Below are positions 16,324 through 25,007 of a stretch of DNA of 53,648 nucleotides, piece after piece. The translations under genes were made by a program, and so were the position numbers. A model generated the notes under the pieces. The model worked only from the letters and a program-made list of their open reading frames with translations. It was not told the DNA's origin and did not search any database. Within the stretch, counting starts at the first letter, position 1. Every line of letters begins with the position of its first letter. Origin of the DNA: RI-92 sp040235555 (GTDB taxonomy: Bacteria > Pseudomonadota > Gammaproteobacteria > UBA6429 > Thiohalophilaceae); NCBI GenBank assembly GCA_040235555.1, contig JBECKZ010000179.1:1-53648 (forward strand), written 5' to 3'.

Positions 16324-17217
16324 ATGCAGGTGTCAGTCTGCTGGCTGGATGGAACAATTTACCCTGGGGAGGAGGCCAGGATCTCGGTGTTTGATCATGG
16401 CCTGTTATATGGTGACGGGATATTTGAAGGTATTCGCTTTTATCAGGGACAACCGTTTCGGTTGCAAACACATCTGCGTCGCCTGCAGCATTCTGCCATG
16501 GCGATTAACCTCACGTTGCCATATACATTGGATGTATTGGAAGCCGCCGTGCATGAAGTCATACAGGCTTTAGGTGAAGTGGATGGCTATATACGGCTGG
16601 TGATTACCCGTGGTACAGGTACACTGGGGATAAACCCCGCCTCCTGTAAACGGGCGACGACATTTATCATCGCAGACAAACTCAGTTTTATTGATCCCCA
16701 GGTCAAACAGCATGGGGCCAGCGTGATCATCGCCGCGACCCGGCGCTTGCCACCGGATGGACTTGACCCCCGGATCAAATCGCTCAATTATCTCAATCAC
16801 GTGTTGGCGCGGCTTGAGGCCAATCACGCCAATGCTGATGAGGCAATTTTGTTGAATGCCCAGGGCCATGTCAGTGAAGGGACCACGGATAACGTGTTTA
16901 TTGTGCGCGATGGCGTTTTACTAACTCCATTGCTTACCGACGGTGCATTGGATGGCATCACGCGTGGCGTGATCATGACGCTCGCGAGGGAACAGGGCCT
17001 GGCCTGTAGCGAAACTACTCTGTCACCCTATGATCTGTATACGGCAGATGAGTGTTTTCTCACTGGTACTGCCATGGAATTGATCCCGGTGCGCGAGATT
17101 GATGGACGTGTGTTTGCCGCATGTCCCGGTCCGGTGTTTCAAACACTGCAAGCCGCGTTTGTCGCGCGGATCCAGGAAGAGGTCAGGCCTGCTGTGCTGG
17201 AATCGGCGGCATCGTAA
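16324..17217 (+). CDS. ilvE: Branched-chain amino acid aminotransferase
   Basis: A 297-residue class IV (fold-type IV) PLP aminotransferase. ATG 16324 follows AAAAAGGAG; longer frames overlap the divergent promoter. Family landmarks: FDHGLLYGDGIFEGIRFY, the Arg-containing GYIRLVITRGTGTLGINP, the catalytic Lys in RIKSLNYLNHVLARLEA, EGTTDNVFIV, LDGITRGVI and FLTGTAMELIPV. It converts branched-chain 2-oxo acids to Val, Leu and Ile using glutamate. A related family, D-amino-acid aminotransferase/4-amino-4-deoxychorismate lyase, looks similar, so substrate is not certain. The racemase-like gene follows at 11 bases. Confidence 0.85.
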   Translation: MQVSVCWLDGTIYPGEEARISVFDHGLLYGDGIFEGIRFYQGQPFRLQTHLRRLQHSAMAINLTLPYTLDVLEAAVHEVIQALGEVDGYIRLVITRGTGTLGINPASCKRATTFIIADKLSFIDPQVKQHGASVIIAATRRLPPDGLDPRIKSLNYLNHVLARLEANHANADEAILLNAQGHVSEGTTDNVFIVRDGVLLTPLLTDGALDGITRGVIMTLAREQGLACSETTLSPYDLYTADECFLTGTAMELIPVREIDGRVFAACPGPVFQTLQAAFVARIQEEVRPAVLESAAS

Positions 17218-17228
17218 AAGGAGGCATG

Positions 17229-17921
17229 ATGAAAACGATCGGTTTGATCGGGGGAATGAGCTGGGAGTCGACGCTATCCTATTATCGCCAGATCAATGAA
17301 GGGATGAAGAAGCGACTGGGCGGCTTTCATTCCGCAAAGATCATTCTGTACAGCGTGGATTTTCATGAGATCGAAGCGCTGCAACAGGCGAATAAATGGG
17401 ACGAGGCAGGGCGTCTGCTCGCCGATGCAGCGCGTGATCTGGCAGTTGCCGGCGCCGACTTTCTGCTGATCTGTACCAATACCATGCATAAAGTGGCACC
17501 GGCGATTGAGGCGGCTGTAACCATTCCTCTCCTGCATATTGCTGATGCCACGGCTGCTGAAATCAAACAGGCAGGGCTGACAACGGTGGGTCTGCTGGGG
17601 ACACGCTTCACCATGGAACAGGCGTTTTACCGTGACCGATTACAACAGCAACACGGCTTGAATGTACTGGTGCCAGCCGAATCGGATCGGGCGATCGTGC
17701 ATCGGGTGATCTATGAAGAGTTGTGTATGGGCGAGATAACCGCCGTTGCCCGGGAACACTATCGAAGAATCATTGCCGAGCTGGTGGCACAGGGAGCACA
17801 GGCAATCATTCTCGGTTGTACCGAAATTTCGCTGCTCGTTTCGCAACAGGATTCGGCGGTACCCTTATTTGATACAACCAGCATTCATGCATCCCGGGCT
17901 GTGGAACAGGCATTGGTATAA
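17229..17921 (+). CDS. Aspartate/glutamate racemase family protein
   Basis: A 230-residue cofactor-independent racemase. Two ATG codons (17226, 17229) follow AAAAGGAGG; 17229 has better spacing. The N-terminus KTIGLIGGMSWEST is the family's nucleotide-like loop. The two catalytic cysteines are in LLICTNTMHK and ILGCTEISLL, roughly residues 82 and 191. It probably interconverts L- and D-aspartate or a related acid. Being co-transcribed with ilvE under a MocR regulator suggests a role in D-amino-acid handling. Confidence 0.85.
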   Translation: MKTIGLIGGMSWESTLSYYRQINEGMKKRLGGFHSAKIILYSVDFHEIEALQQANKWDEAGRLLADAARDLAVAGADFLLICTNTMHKVAPAIEAAVTIPLLHIADATAAEIKQAGLTTVGLLGTRFTMEQAFYRDRLQQQHGLNVLVPAESDRAIVHRVIYEELCMGEITAVAREHYRRIIAELVAQGAQAIILGCTEISLLVSQQDSAVPLFDTTSIHASRAVEQALV

Positions 17922-18027
17922 GCTAACATGGTACATCACACGGAATGGTTTAAAGTAAATCTGGATAAACTGTCATCATGCTGAGGTATGATTTGGGATA
18001 GACCTCTACTGGAAAGAGAATATTGAC

Positions 18028-18699
18028 ATGGAAAAACTTACACTGGTCATTGGTAATAAAAATTATTCCTCATGGTCGTTGCGGCCATGGCTGCTGTTAA
18101 AACAGTATGTAATTTTGTTCGAGGAGATCCGTATTCCTCTTTATCAGGCAGACTCTAAAGAAGCCTTAGCCAGATATTCGCCTTCCGGACTGGTCCCGGC
18201 CCTGATTCATGGCGACATCACGGTGTGGGATTCACTGGCGATCTGCGAATATGCTCAGGAATTGTTTCCCTCGCTGGCAATGTGGCCACGGGATCGGGAG
18301 GCTAGGGCAATCGCACGTTCCGTGTCGGCGGAGATGCATTCAGGATTTACCGCGGTACGCACCCACATGCCGATGAATTGTAAAAAGTCTTTTCCCGGCA
18401 AGGGGTGGAATCCAGACAGCGAAGCCGAGATCCAGCGGATTACCCGGCTCTGGCGTGATTGTCGTAGTCAATATGGCCAGAACGGCTCAATGTTGTTCGG
18501 GGAGTTTTCCATTGCTGATGCCATGTATGCGCCGGTTGCCATCCGTTTCAATACCTACCAGGTTGAATTGGATAACGTAAGTCAGGCATATGTGTCAGCA
18601 TTATTGGCCTTGCCTGCGATGCAGGAATGGTTCACAGCAGCGCGTAGTGAAGAGGAGGTCATGCCGCAATTTGAGCCCTATGCCAGTGAGAGTAATTAG
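18028..18699 (+). CDS. Glutathione S-transferase family protein
   Basis: A 223-residue protein. The thioredoxin-like N-terminal domain starts KLTLVIGNKNYSSWSLRPWLLLKQ, with the catalytic Ser of the Y/S-SxWSLR motif found in a bacterial GST subgroup, then SPSGLVPALIHGDITVWDSLAICEYAQELFP with the cis-Pro and the glutathione-binding SxAI. The C-terminal helical domain has FSIADAMYAPVAIRF, the N-capping motif. AAAGAG at 18012-18017 is a plausible ribosome binding site. Substrate unknown. Confidence 0.85.
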   Translation: MEKLTLVIGNKNYSSWSLRPWLLLKQYVILFEEIRIPLYQADSKEALARYSPSGLVPALIHGDITVWDSLAICEYAQELFPSLAMWPRDREARAIARSVSAEMHSGFTAVRTHMPMNCKKSFPGKGWNPDSEAEIQRITRLWRDCRSQYGQNGSMLFGEFSIADAMYAPVAIRFNTYQVELDNVSQAYVSALLALPAMQEWFTAARSEEEVMPQFEPYASESN

Positions 18700-18858
18700 C
18701 AGTGACGCTACCTGCAGATTATGGGGTGAACATGTTTTTTAAAACGCGGATCTTTTTCATTATGCTGCTCCTGTTTTGTCATTCCTGATGAACATTCCTT
18801 ATTTCCAGGGGCAGTACCCGGCACAGTAGACTGGTGCTTCTCTGGCTGGATTTAAAAA

Positions 18859-19284
18859 ATGGATTTTCTCATTATCAAAAATGCGTTATTCAGCATCGAG
18901 CATTGTTATTCGTGTGCTATCCCGGGATATTTGATCGTATCACCGACAATTAACGTTGCATCAATGCATGAATTACCACAGACATATCAGGCACAACTAG
19001 GCACCAACCTGGCGCTGGCAACCAGTCTGGTCCATGACGTGATTGATCCGATAAAAGTTTATTGTGCACAGTTCGGTGAAGAGTGTCGTGAACTGCATTT
19101 CCATGTCTTTCCCCGGACTGCAGACATGACCAACGAGTTTCTTAAGACGTGCCCGGAACAGAAAGATTTGATCCACGGACCGGTGCTGTTTGACTGGGCA
19201 AGGACACAATACCAGGCCAGCAAGGAACAGGTCTGGCCGGTTGTGTCATCTGTCATCCGTGAAATGCGCAAGTGCTGTGTTTGA
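18859..19284 (+). CDS. HIT-like protein with degenerate histidine triad
   Basis: A 141-residue protein. GYLIVSPTINVASMHELP and the active-site-like ELHFHVFPR resemble the HIT superfamily, where HxHxHxx follows a YLIVxP strand and cleaves nucleotide phosphate bonds. Here the third His is Phe (HFHVF), so hydrolysis or transfer may differ, as in the GalT/Ap4A phosphorylase branch. The family call is moderate. It has six cysteines, unusually many for a HIT protein. The gene ends just before a strong hairpin shared with the opposite-strand gene. Confidence 0.55.
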   Translation: MDFLIIKNALFSIEHCYSCAIPGYLIVSPTINVASMHELPQTYQAQLGTNLALATSLVHDVIDPIKVYCAQFGEECRELHFHVFPRTADMTNEFLKTCPEQKDLIHGPVLFDWARTQYQASKEQVWPVVSSVIREMRKCCV

Positions 19285-19297
19285 AAAACCTGGAATT

Positions 19298-19331
19298 AAA
19301 AATCCGACCCTCGATGTAATTCGAGGGTCGG
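19298..19331 (-). terminator. Terminator of the beta-propeller gene, probably bidirectional
   Basis: CCGACCCTCGA (19304-19314) pairs perfectly with TCGAGGGTCGG (19321-19331) around a TGTAAT loop. On the minus strand it is followed by five U residues (19298-19302), giving a classic terminator for the gene at 19362. On the plus strand no U tract follows. Confidence 0.85.
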
Positions 19332-19361
19332 AACGGTCGGGTTAGGGGATAAAGCCTGTAA

Positions 19362-20489
19362 TCAGTAAGCGGCCATGCCTTGCGCGTAGATTAACAGACC
19401 GGCATCCACCACGCCCAGCGAGGTCAGGCTGCCATCCACCTCGACCCGGAACATGTCTACGCCACCGCCGACCGGATCGACTGCATAAGCATAATCCCCG
19501 TTGGCGGTCATATCGATATCCAGCGGTGCGCTACCTGCACCGGCAGTGCCGTTTAACAGCGTAACCTGTCCAGTTGCATTATCTACATGAAAGGCAGACA
19601 GTGAATTGGTTCCAGGATTGGTCGTGATGATATCACCGCGGCGATTGACCACGATCCAGCAGGTCGCAATCTGGCCATTGGGGACAGAGGCACTGATAAC
19701 CTGCAGACTGCCATCCGGATTAATACTATAAGAAGATACGGCGTTGGCGCCGGCTTCCACGACCAGGAGATGACCGTTTTGATCGAAATCAACACCAAAC
19801 GGTACGGCGCCGGCAGATGGTGTGATCACCGGGGTTGCAGAAGCAAGGCCGCTGTGACCAACCCGATACACCAGTAAACGGTTATTCGCCTTGTCGGTGA
19901 TGAATAACATTTTTCCTTCTGGACCGAAGGCCACCTGGCCATAAGCGCCATCACCCAACAAACGCGTAGAGTGAGGAACGGCGTGCAATTGGCCGGTTTC
20001 ATCCAGGCGAAAACCGGTGATATTGGCAGGTGCACCGTTATTCAGCACATACACCATGTGATCGAAAGCTGTCACGCTGACCGGAAAGACGCCGCCGGAA
20101 CCCATGCGATCCTGTAACTGGATATCGTCGCGGGTTACCCGGAATACCGAGATATCATTACTGCCGGCATTGACTGCCAACAGCATGGCCTTCGCTTGTT
20201 TATCGCCATGACGTCGCCAGCCGTGGTGCGTGGTATTTTCACCAAGCAGTACCAGGGAACCTTGCGAACCCAGTGGATCAATGTCACCGCCAGAACCTTT
20301 ACCACCGGTGGAAACGGTATTGGTTTGTGTCAGCAGTCCGTCATCACTGCGAGCAAACACCACGATTTGATTATTATCGGCGGCATTGGTCATGGTATAG
20401 GCCGCACCGTCCGCAAAGGCACTGGCACTGATGGTGCTGCACAAGGCCGTCGCCATGACTGCAATATAAAATAGACTCCTGTTCTTCAT
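19362..20489 (-). CDS. Secreted beta-propeller protein (lactonase/YVTN-like)
   Basis: A 375-residue protein. The start at 20489 is chosen because GAGGAGA lies just upstream and because it gives a proper signal peptide (MKNRSLFYIAVMATALCSTISASAFA). The mature part is built of repeating blades such as GAVYTMTNAADNNQIVVFAR, NAGSNDISVFRV, DKANNRLLVYRV, EAGANAVSSYSI and NPGTNSLSAFHV, each ending in a short polar turn. This matches the lactonase/YVTN beta-propeller group. Periplasmic or extracellular; enzymatic activity cannot be assumed. Confidence 0.8.
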   Translation of the reverse strand: MKNRSLFYIAVMATALCSTISASAFADGAAYTMTNAADNNQIVVFARSDDGLLTQTNTVSTGGKGSGGDIDPLGSQGSLVLLGENTTHHGWRRHGDKQAKAMLLAVNAGSNDISVFRVTRDDIQLQDRMGSGGVFPVSVTAFDHMVYVLNNGAPANITGFRLDETGQLHAVPHSTRLLGDGAYGQVAFGPEGKMLFITDKANNRLLVYRVGHSGLASATPVITPSAGAVPFGVDFDQNGHLLVVEAGANAVSSYSINPDGSLQVISASVPNGQIATCWIVVNRRGDIITTNPGTNSLSAFHVDNATGQVTLLNGTAGAGSAPLDIDMTANGDYAYAVDPVGGGVDMFRVEVDGSLTSLGVVDAGLLIYAQGMAAY

Positions 20490-20816
20490 AGCTATTCTCC
20501 TCTTGATGATTGGGTAATCGAGTGACGCCAGATCAGGCGAATGCATGCAGTCGTGCATGAATCCTTTCCGCACTGGCAGTGACTCACTGCAAACGTATTC
20601 TTGTTCGCAGGCTAAGTTCGCACGGATTCGAAAACGCCTTCATCACAAAAGGATCACGTTTCTATAACAGATGGAAATTTGCAGAGATGCTGAGGACCGG
20701 CGTTCAGATTATGGCGGATGACAATTACCAGGCACCGCTAATATAAGTTATTTGTATGTAACCTTATGGTACTTTTAAAGTCTGTAATATTAGAGAGGTT
20801 AGGCTATATTTAAAAT
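20490..20816. other. Divergent non-coding gap, 327 bases
   Basis: Holds the promoter regions of the beta-propeller gene and the DUF488 gene. A small hairpin CATGCA-GTCG-TGCATG lies near 20546. The right third is AT-rich (ATATAAGTTATTTGTATG), a likely promoter area. No gene was seen. Confidence 0.5.
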
Positions 20817-21173
20817 ATGGCAGGTATACAAACGAAGCGTGTGTATGAACCGGCCAAGTCGCAAGATGGTCTGCGGATACTCGTGGATCGGATATGGCCC
20901 CGCGGCATGACAAAAGAACAGGCCCGGGCCGGGTTGTGGTTGAAGGAACTTGCCCCCAGTACGGCGTTGCGCAAGTGGTTTGCACATGAACCCGCCCGCT
21001 GGGACGGATTCAAACGCCGTTATTATGCAGAGCTCGACGCCAATCCGCAGGCCGTAGAACAGCTGGTTACCCTGGCGCAGAAAGGCAAAATTACGCTGTT
21101 ATTTTCCGCGCGCGATACCGAGTGTAATCAGGCTGTTGCTTTAAAGGAATATTTGCTGGCACGCTTCCACTGA
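20817..21173 (+). CDS. DUF488 family protein
   Basis: A 118-residue soluble basic protein. RVYEPAKSQDGLRILVDRIWPRGMTK is the DUF488 (YeaO-like) signature, followed by LAPSTALRKWFAHEPARWDGFKRRYYAEL and LLFSARDTECNQAVALKEYL, with a conserved Cys at the C-terminal strand. The family is widespread and of unknown function. No clear ribosome binding site; the frame starts in an AT-rich stretch. Confidence 0.85.
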   Translation: MAGIQTKRVYEPAKSQDGLRILVDRIWPRGMTKEQARAGLWLKELAPSTALRKWFAHEPARWDGFKRRYYAELDANPQAVEQLVTLAQKGKITLLFSARDTECNQAVALKEYLLARFH

Positions 21174-21210
21174 TACCTGACGTTTTTTCCGCCATGCTGG
21201 ACATTTATAT

Positions 21211-21870
21211 ATGGTGACGATGAAATGTCAATTTATTTGCGGGGTCATATCAGGGCCGCTGTTTATACTTACCTTTATTATCGAAGGCGTAATGCGCAAG
21301 CACTATAGCCAGCTACATAATCCCGTCAGTCTTCTGGCGTTGGGAAGCTTTGGTTGGGTGCAGGTCGTTAATTTTTTGATTACTGGTTTGTTGGTCCTGG
21401 TATTCGCGAATGGTATGTGGCGACATTATCGGACGTCGCGCGCTATGAGCATCAGTGCGTCGCTGATTGCAATTCTGGCCTTTGGAATTATCGGTGCGGG
21501 TGTGTTTACCACTGATGGAAGCAGCGTGCAATATCATGGCTTACTTGCCCAGACCTGGCATCTGAGTGACGAAGGCATATTGCACCGATTTTTTGCAGGC
21601 TCCACCTTTTTTCTGCTTCCCGCGAGCAGTTTCGTGATGGCATGCCAGTTTTGTAAATGGGAAGAAAAGGGCTGGGCGATCTACTCGGTGATCAGTGGCA
21701 TTGGCGCGCTGTTTTTTTTCTTTCTACTGGCGAATGCGATCGAACAGTCGCATGGCAGTATCGGCTACGCTGGTTTGTACGAGCGCATCTCGATCGTCAT
21801 TGGTCTGGGTTGGCTGAGCATCCTCGCGATGAAACTCTTGAGGACGCCCGCCGATATACGAACTGATTAG
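21211..21870 (+). CDS. DUF998 family membrane protein
   Basis: A 219-residue protein with six predicted helices. CGVISGPLFILTFIIEG and the polar GVFTTDGSS-HGLLAQTWHLSDEGILHRFFAG block, rich in His and Asp between helices three and four, are characteristic of DUF998. A second ATG at 21220 could be the true start. The stop is 5 bases from the end of convergent leuA. Function unknown. Confidence 0.75.
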   Translation: MVTMKCQFICGVISGPLFILTFIIEGVMRKHYSQLHNPVSLLALGSFGWVQVVNFLITGLLVLVFANGMWRHYRTSRAMSISASLIAILAFGIIGAGVFTTDGSSVQYHGLLAQTWHLSDEGILHRFFAGSTFFLLPASSFVMACQFCKWEEKGWAIYSVISGIGALFFFFLLANAIEQSHGSIGYAGLYERISIVIGLGWLSILAMKLLRTPADIRTD

Positions 21871-21874
21871 TGTT

Positions 21875-23575
21875 TTATGCCTCACGTACCTGGTTTGCCG
21901 TCTGGGTGGCGATGTTGCCCAGACGATTCACTGCACTGATCAACGCCTTGACCGAGGCAGTGACGATATTCGCATCGACCCCTGCGCCATAACATTCAAC
22001 CCCGCTGCCCGGTACGGTGAGTTCCATAAATGCGCAGGCCTGTGCATCACCGGCTTCGTGACTGGCGTTAATCGAGCGCTCTTCATAACTGCGGACCTGG
22101 ACCTGGATACCGATGCTTTGCAATGCATGCACGGCGGCATCGATGGGCCCATTGCCTTCACCCTTGAGCAGGTGGGATACACCGCCAACCTCGATACTCA
22201 GGCGAATACCCTGGGCCTGGCCATGTTCGAACAGGTGGTGTTCGCGATAACGTACCGGTTGCACGGTTTCCAGATAGGTCTGTGCGAACAATTGCCAGAT
22301 GTCGGCTGCCCTCACTTCACCACCGTGATCATCGGTATGTTGTTGCACCACACTAGAGAATTCGACCTGCAGGCGGCGCGGCATCACTACACCGTATTCG
22401 GTTTCCATCAGGTAGGCGATACCGCCCTTGCCGGACTGACTGTTAACGCGGATGACTGAGTCGTAATTGCGCCCGATATCCGCTGGGTCTATCGGCAGGT
22501 AAGGCACGTTCCACAATGCATCAGGCTGCTGCATGGCAAATCCTTTCTTGATCGCATCCTGATGTGATCCCGAGAACGCAGTAAACACCAGGTCACCGAC
22601 ATACGGGTGGCGCGGATGAATTGGCAACTGCGTGCAATATTCCACGGTTCGAGCAATGTCGTTGATATCTGAGATGTCCAGACCCGGCGCCACGCCCTGA
22701 GTATATAAATTCAGCGCAAGCGTCACGATATCCACGTTGCCGGTGCGCTCACCATTACCAAACAAACAACCTTCGACCCGATCGGCACCCGCCATCAGGC
22801 CCAGTTCCGCGGAGGCCACTGCGGTGCCGCGATCATTGTGCGGGTGCAGGCTCAAAATGATGCCGTCGCGCCGGGCGAGATGCCGATGCATCCATTCAAT
22901 TTGATCGGCATAAACATTGGGGGTGGCTACCTCTACCGTCGTGGGCAGGTTGATGATCACCTTGTTGTCGGGGGTTGCGCCCCACGCGGCGGTAACGGCA
23001 TCACAGATCGCCAACGCAAAATCCAGTTCGGTGGCGGAAAAGGTTTCCGGACTGTATTCGAGCACCCATTCGGTCTCGGGCTGTTGTGCCGCCAATTGCT
23101 TGATCAATTGCACCGACGACACCGCCATCGCGACCACTTCTTCCTTGCTTAGCTTGAACACGATATCGCGGAAGGTTTTGGACGTGGCGTTGTAGACATG
23201 CACGATGGCGCGGCGCGCGCCGCGCACGGATTCCATGGTGCGGCGAATGAGATGTTCGCGGGCCTGGGTCAGGACCTCGATGGTGACGTCCTCGGGGATG
23301 TGCTTACCGTCGATGAGTTCGCGCACGAAATTGAAATCGGTCTGCGAGGCTGCGGGGAAGGCCACCTCGATCTCCTTGAAGCCGATATCACAGAGTGTCT
23401 TGAACATCCGCAGCTTGCGCTCACTGTTCATGGGTTCGAACAGGGCCTGGTTGCCATCGCGCAGATCGGTGCTCATCCAGATCGGCGGTGCGCTCAGGGT
23501 CCGGTTGGGCCACTGCCGTTCGGCCAGGTGCACGGGCGGGAAAGGGCGATATTTGCGGTTGGGCTGTTTCAACAT
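21875..23575 (-). CDS. leuA: 2-isopropylmalate synthase (long form)
   Basis: A 566-residue enzyme for the first committed step of leucine synthesis: acetyl-CoA plus 2-oxoisovalerate gives 2-isopropylmalate. ATG 23575 is preferred to 23593 because TAAGGA sits at proper spacing before it. The TIM barrel has STDLRDGNQAL (catalytic Arg-Asp and metal Asp), EVAFPAASQTDF, LSLHPHNDRGTA (metal HxH) and GCLFGNGERTGNVD. The C-terminal LeuA regulatory domain (residues about 420-560) carries the VPGSGVECYGAGVDANIVTA block for leucine feedback. No leader-peptide attenuator is visible. Divergent from an Lrp-type regulator. Confidence 0.92.
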   Translation of the reverse strand: MLKQPNRKYRPFPPVHLAERQWPNRTLSAPPIWMSTDLRDGNQALFEPMNSERKLRMFKTLCDIGFKEIEVAFPAASQTDFNFVRELIDGKHIPEDVTIEVLTQAREHLIRRTMESVRGARRAIVHVYNATSKTFRDIVFKLSKEEVVAMAVSSVQLIKQLAAQQPETEWVLEYSPETFSATELDFALAICDAVTAAWGATPDNKVIINLPTTVEVATPNVYADQIEWMHRHLARRDGIILSLHPHNDRGTAVASAELGLMAGADRVEGCLFGNGERTGNVDIVTLALNLYTQGVAPGLDISDINDIARTVEYCTQLPIHPRHPYVGDLVFTAFSGSHQDAIKKGFAMQQPDALWNVPYLPIDPADIGRNYDSVIRVNSQSGKGGIAYLMETEYGVVMPRRLQVEFSSVVQQHTDDHGGEVRAADIWQLFAQTYLETVQPVRYREHHLFEHGQAQGIRLSIEVGGVSHLLKGEGNGPIDAAVHALQSIGIQVQVRSYEERSINASHEAGDAQACAFMELTVPGSGVECYGAGVDANIVTASVKALISAVNRLGNIATQTANQVREA

Positions 23576-23641
23576 GGTAGGTTCCTTACTCACCGAGGTC
23601 TGTCTTGACCATAATCCTAGTCAAACTATCGCGCTATTTGC

Positions 23642-23708
23642 TTGCGTATTTTGCTAATATTTATTAAAAATTTAGTAAAACATTGCTTATTATTATATAA
23701 ATACGCAA
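23642..23708. promoter_or_regulatory. leuA-lrp divergent promoter with inverted repeat
   Basis: TTGCGTATTT (23642-23651) is repeated perfectly inverted as AAATACGCAA (23699-23708), 47 bases apart. The DNA between is almost pure A/T with a further imperfect dyad (TTTTGCTAAT to TTAGTAAAA). This is the expected setting for an Lrp-type octamer wrapping DNA and controlling both leuA and its own gene. Confidence 0.55.
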
Positions 23709-23744
23709 TATAACTTAGAGATATTCAGATAATAGGGCAATTAT

Positions 23745-24215
23745 ATGAAACTGGACCGTTATGACCGACAGATCCTGCGGCTGCTGCAGGAAGAAGGGCG
23801 CATCAGTAATCAGGAACTGGCGGATCGTATCGGTCTGTCGCCGTCGCCCTGTTTGCGCCGGGTCCAGGCCATCGAAAAGGCCGGCCTGATTATTGGTTAC
23901 CGGACCCTGGTGGATGCCAAGGCCCTGGGTCTGGCATTAATGGCCCTGATCCAGATCTCCATGGACCGGCATACGCCCGAGCGTTTCGAGAATTTCGAGG
24001 CACAGATCAAAGCCATTCCCGAAGTGATGGAGTGCCTGCTGATCACCGGCCAGGATGCAGACTATCTGCTCAAGGTGGTGGTCAGGGATATGGATGCCTA
24101 TCAGGAGTTGCTGCTCAATCGTATCACCCGCATCACCGGGGTGACCGGGGTACACTCCAGTTTTGTGCTGCGCCGTGTGGTGGATAAGACCATGTTACCA
24201 ATCGAAGAGGTTTAA
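23745..24215 (+). CDS. Lrp/AsnC family transcriptional regulator
   Basis: A 156-residue regulator. The N-terminal helix-turn-helix is LDRYDRQILRLLQEEGRISNQELADRIGLSPSPCLRRVQAIEKAGLIIGY; residues about 65-150 form the RAM ligand-binding domain with VMECLLITGQDADYLLKVVVRDMDAYQELL and its Gly-x-x-Asp-Tyr ligand motif. It is of the length of Lrp rather than AsnC. Divergence from leuA suggests control by leucine or another branched-chain amino acid. Confidence 0.9.
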   Translation: MKLDRYDRQILRLLQEEGRISNQELADRIGLSPSPCLRRVQAIEKAGLIIGYRTLVDAKALGLALMALIQISMDRHTPERFENFEAQIKAIPEVMECLLITGQDADYLLKVVVRDMDAYQELLLNRITRITGVTGVHSSFVLRRVVDKTMLPIEEV

Positions 24216-24272
24216 TCGACGCCGTCAGGGTATGCCAGAGTGAACACTTACCTCACCGGTATCCGCAGAATT

Positions 24273-25007
24273 TCAGGTAATCTCGTTGACCAGTTCGCCA
24301 ATGGCATCACAATGGATCGTCACCACATCACCCGGTTCGCTATAGGCGCGTTTCGGGACAATGATCCCCGTTCCCAACATCAGCACCGTCCCCGCGGGAA
24401 GGTAATCACCATCCAGGGGGATATTTTTTGACGGTGGCGGGTGTTCACCAAAACTGCGCCGATAGGCAACGGCCAGGTCGGGTATCTCATGGAATTCACG
24501 TCGACGCCGGCAGGTGGAATACGTGTTTTCATAGATCGTGTTGCCTTGCCGGGTAATCTTCATCCCGATAGTGAGTTGCCCCAGATCGTCGATCTGTTCG
24601 ATGCCGACAAAGTGTGGGCCCAGTGCGCAGGACGCGGGCCAGACCTTGCCGAAAAATGTGCCATCAAATTTTTCGTCGCGTCCCTGTACCTCGATGGCAT
24701 AGGCCGTGAAATCATTGGCCAGGGTAATGGCGAGGACTTCGTGACGTTCCCCGAGTAACAAGGCCAGTTCGGCTTCCGGCCAGTGCGGTACCGCTTCGCC
24801 GGTGTCCGGATGCTGGCGTAATACCAACTTCCCGCCCGAAGCGGCAACGTTTTCAGGCGCCGCCTTGTAGAAGAAGGTGAAGTTATCGTACTGGGAACTG
24901 TGGTGTTTGGCGATGTCCTGGGTCAGGCGTTTACGCATCGCCAGACTTGGCTGGTAGGTGTAAGCCCCCCCAATCACCTGGCGGATTTCAGACCCCATCA
25001 ACAACAT
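24273..25007 (-). CDS. Fumarylacetoacetate hydrolase (FAH) family protein
   Basis: A 244-residue protein. The start at 25007 has AAAGGAGG at ideal spacing and overlaps the end of the SIS gene by 20 bases. FAH-fold features: WPEAELALLLGERHEV with metal-binding Glu residues, AYAIEVQGRDEKF with the third acidic ligand, and the C-terminal AGTVLMLGTGIIVP and EPGDVVTIHCDAIGELVNEI. FAH enzymes hydrate or cleave C-C bonds of 2-oxo acids. Paired here with a tandem-SIS sugar-phosphate protein, it may act on a sugar-acid derivative; that is inference. Confidence 0.8.
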   Translation of the reverse strand: MLLMGSEIRQVIGGAYTYQPSLAMRKRLTQDIAKHHSSQYDNFTFFYKAAPENVAASGGKLVLRQHPDTGEAVPHWPEAELALLLGERHEVLAITLANDFTAYAIEVQGRDEKFDGTFFGKVWPASCALGPHFVGIEQIDDLGQLTIGMKITRQGNTIYENTYSTCRRRREFHEIPDLAVAYRRSFGEHPPPSKNIPLDGDYLPAGTVLMLGTGIIVPKRAYSEPGDVVTIHCDAIGELVNEIT

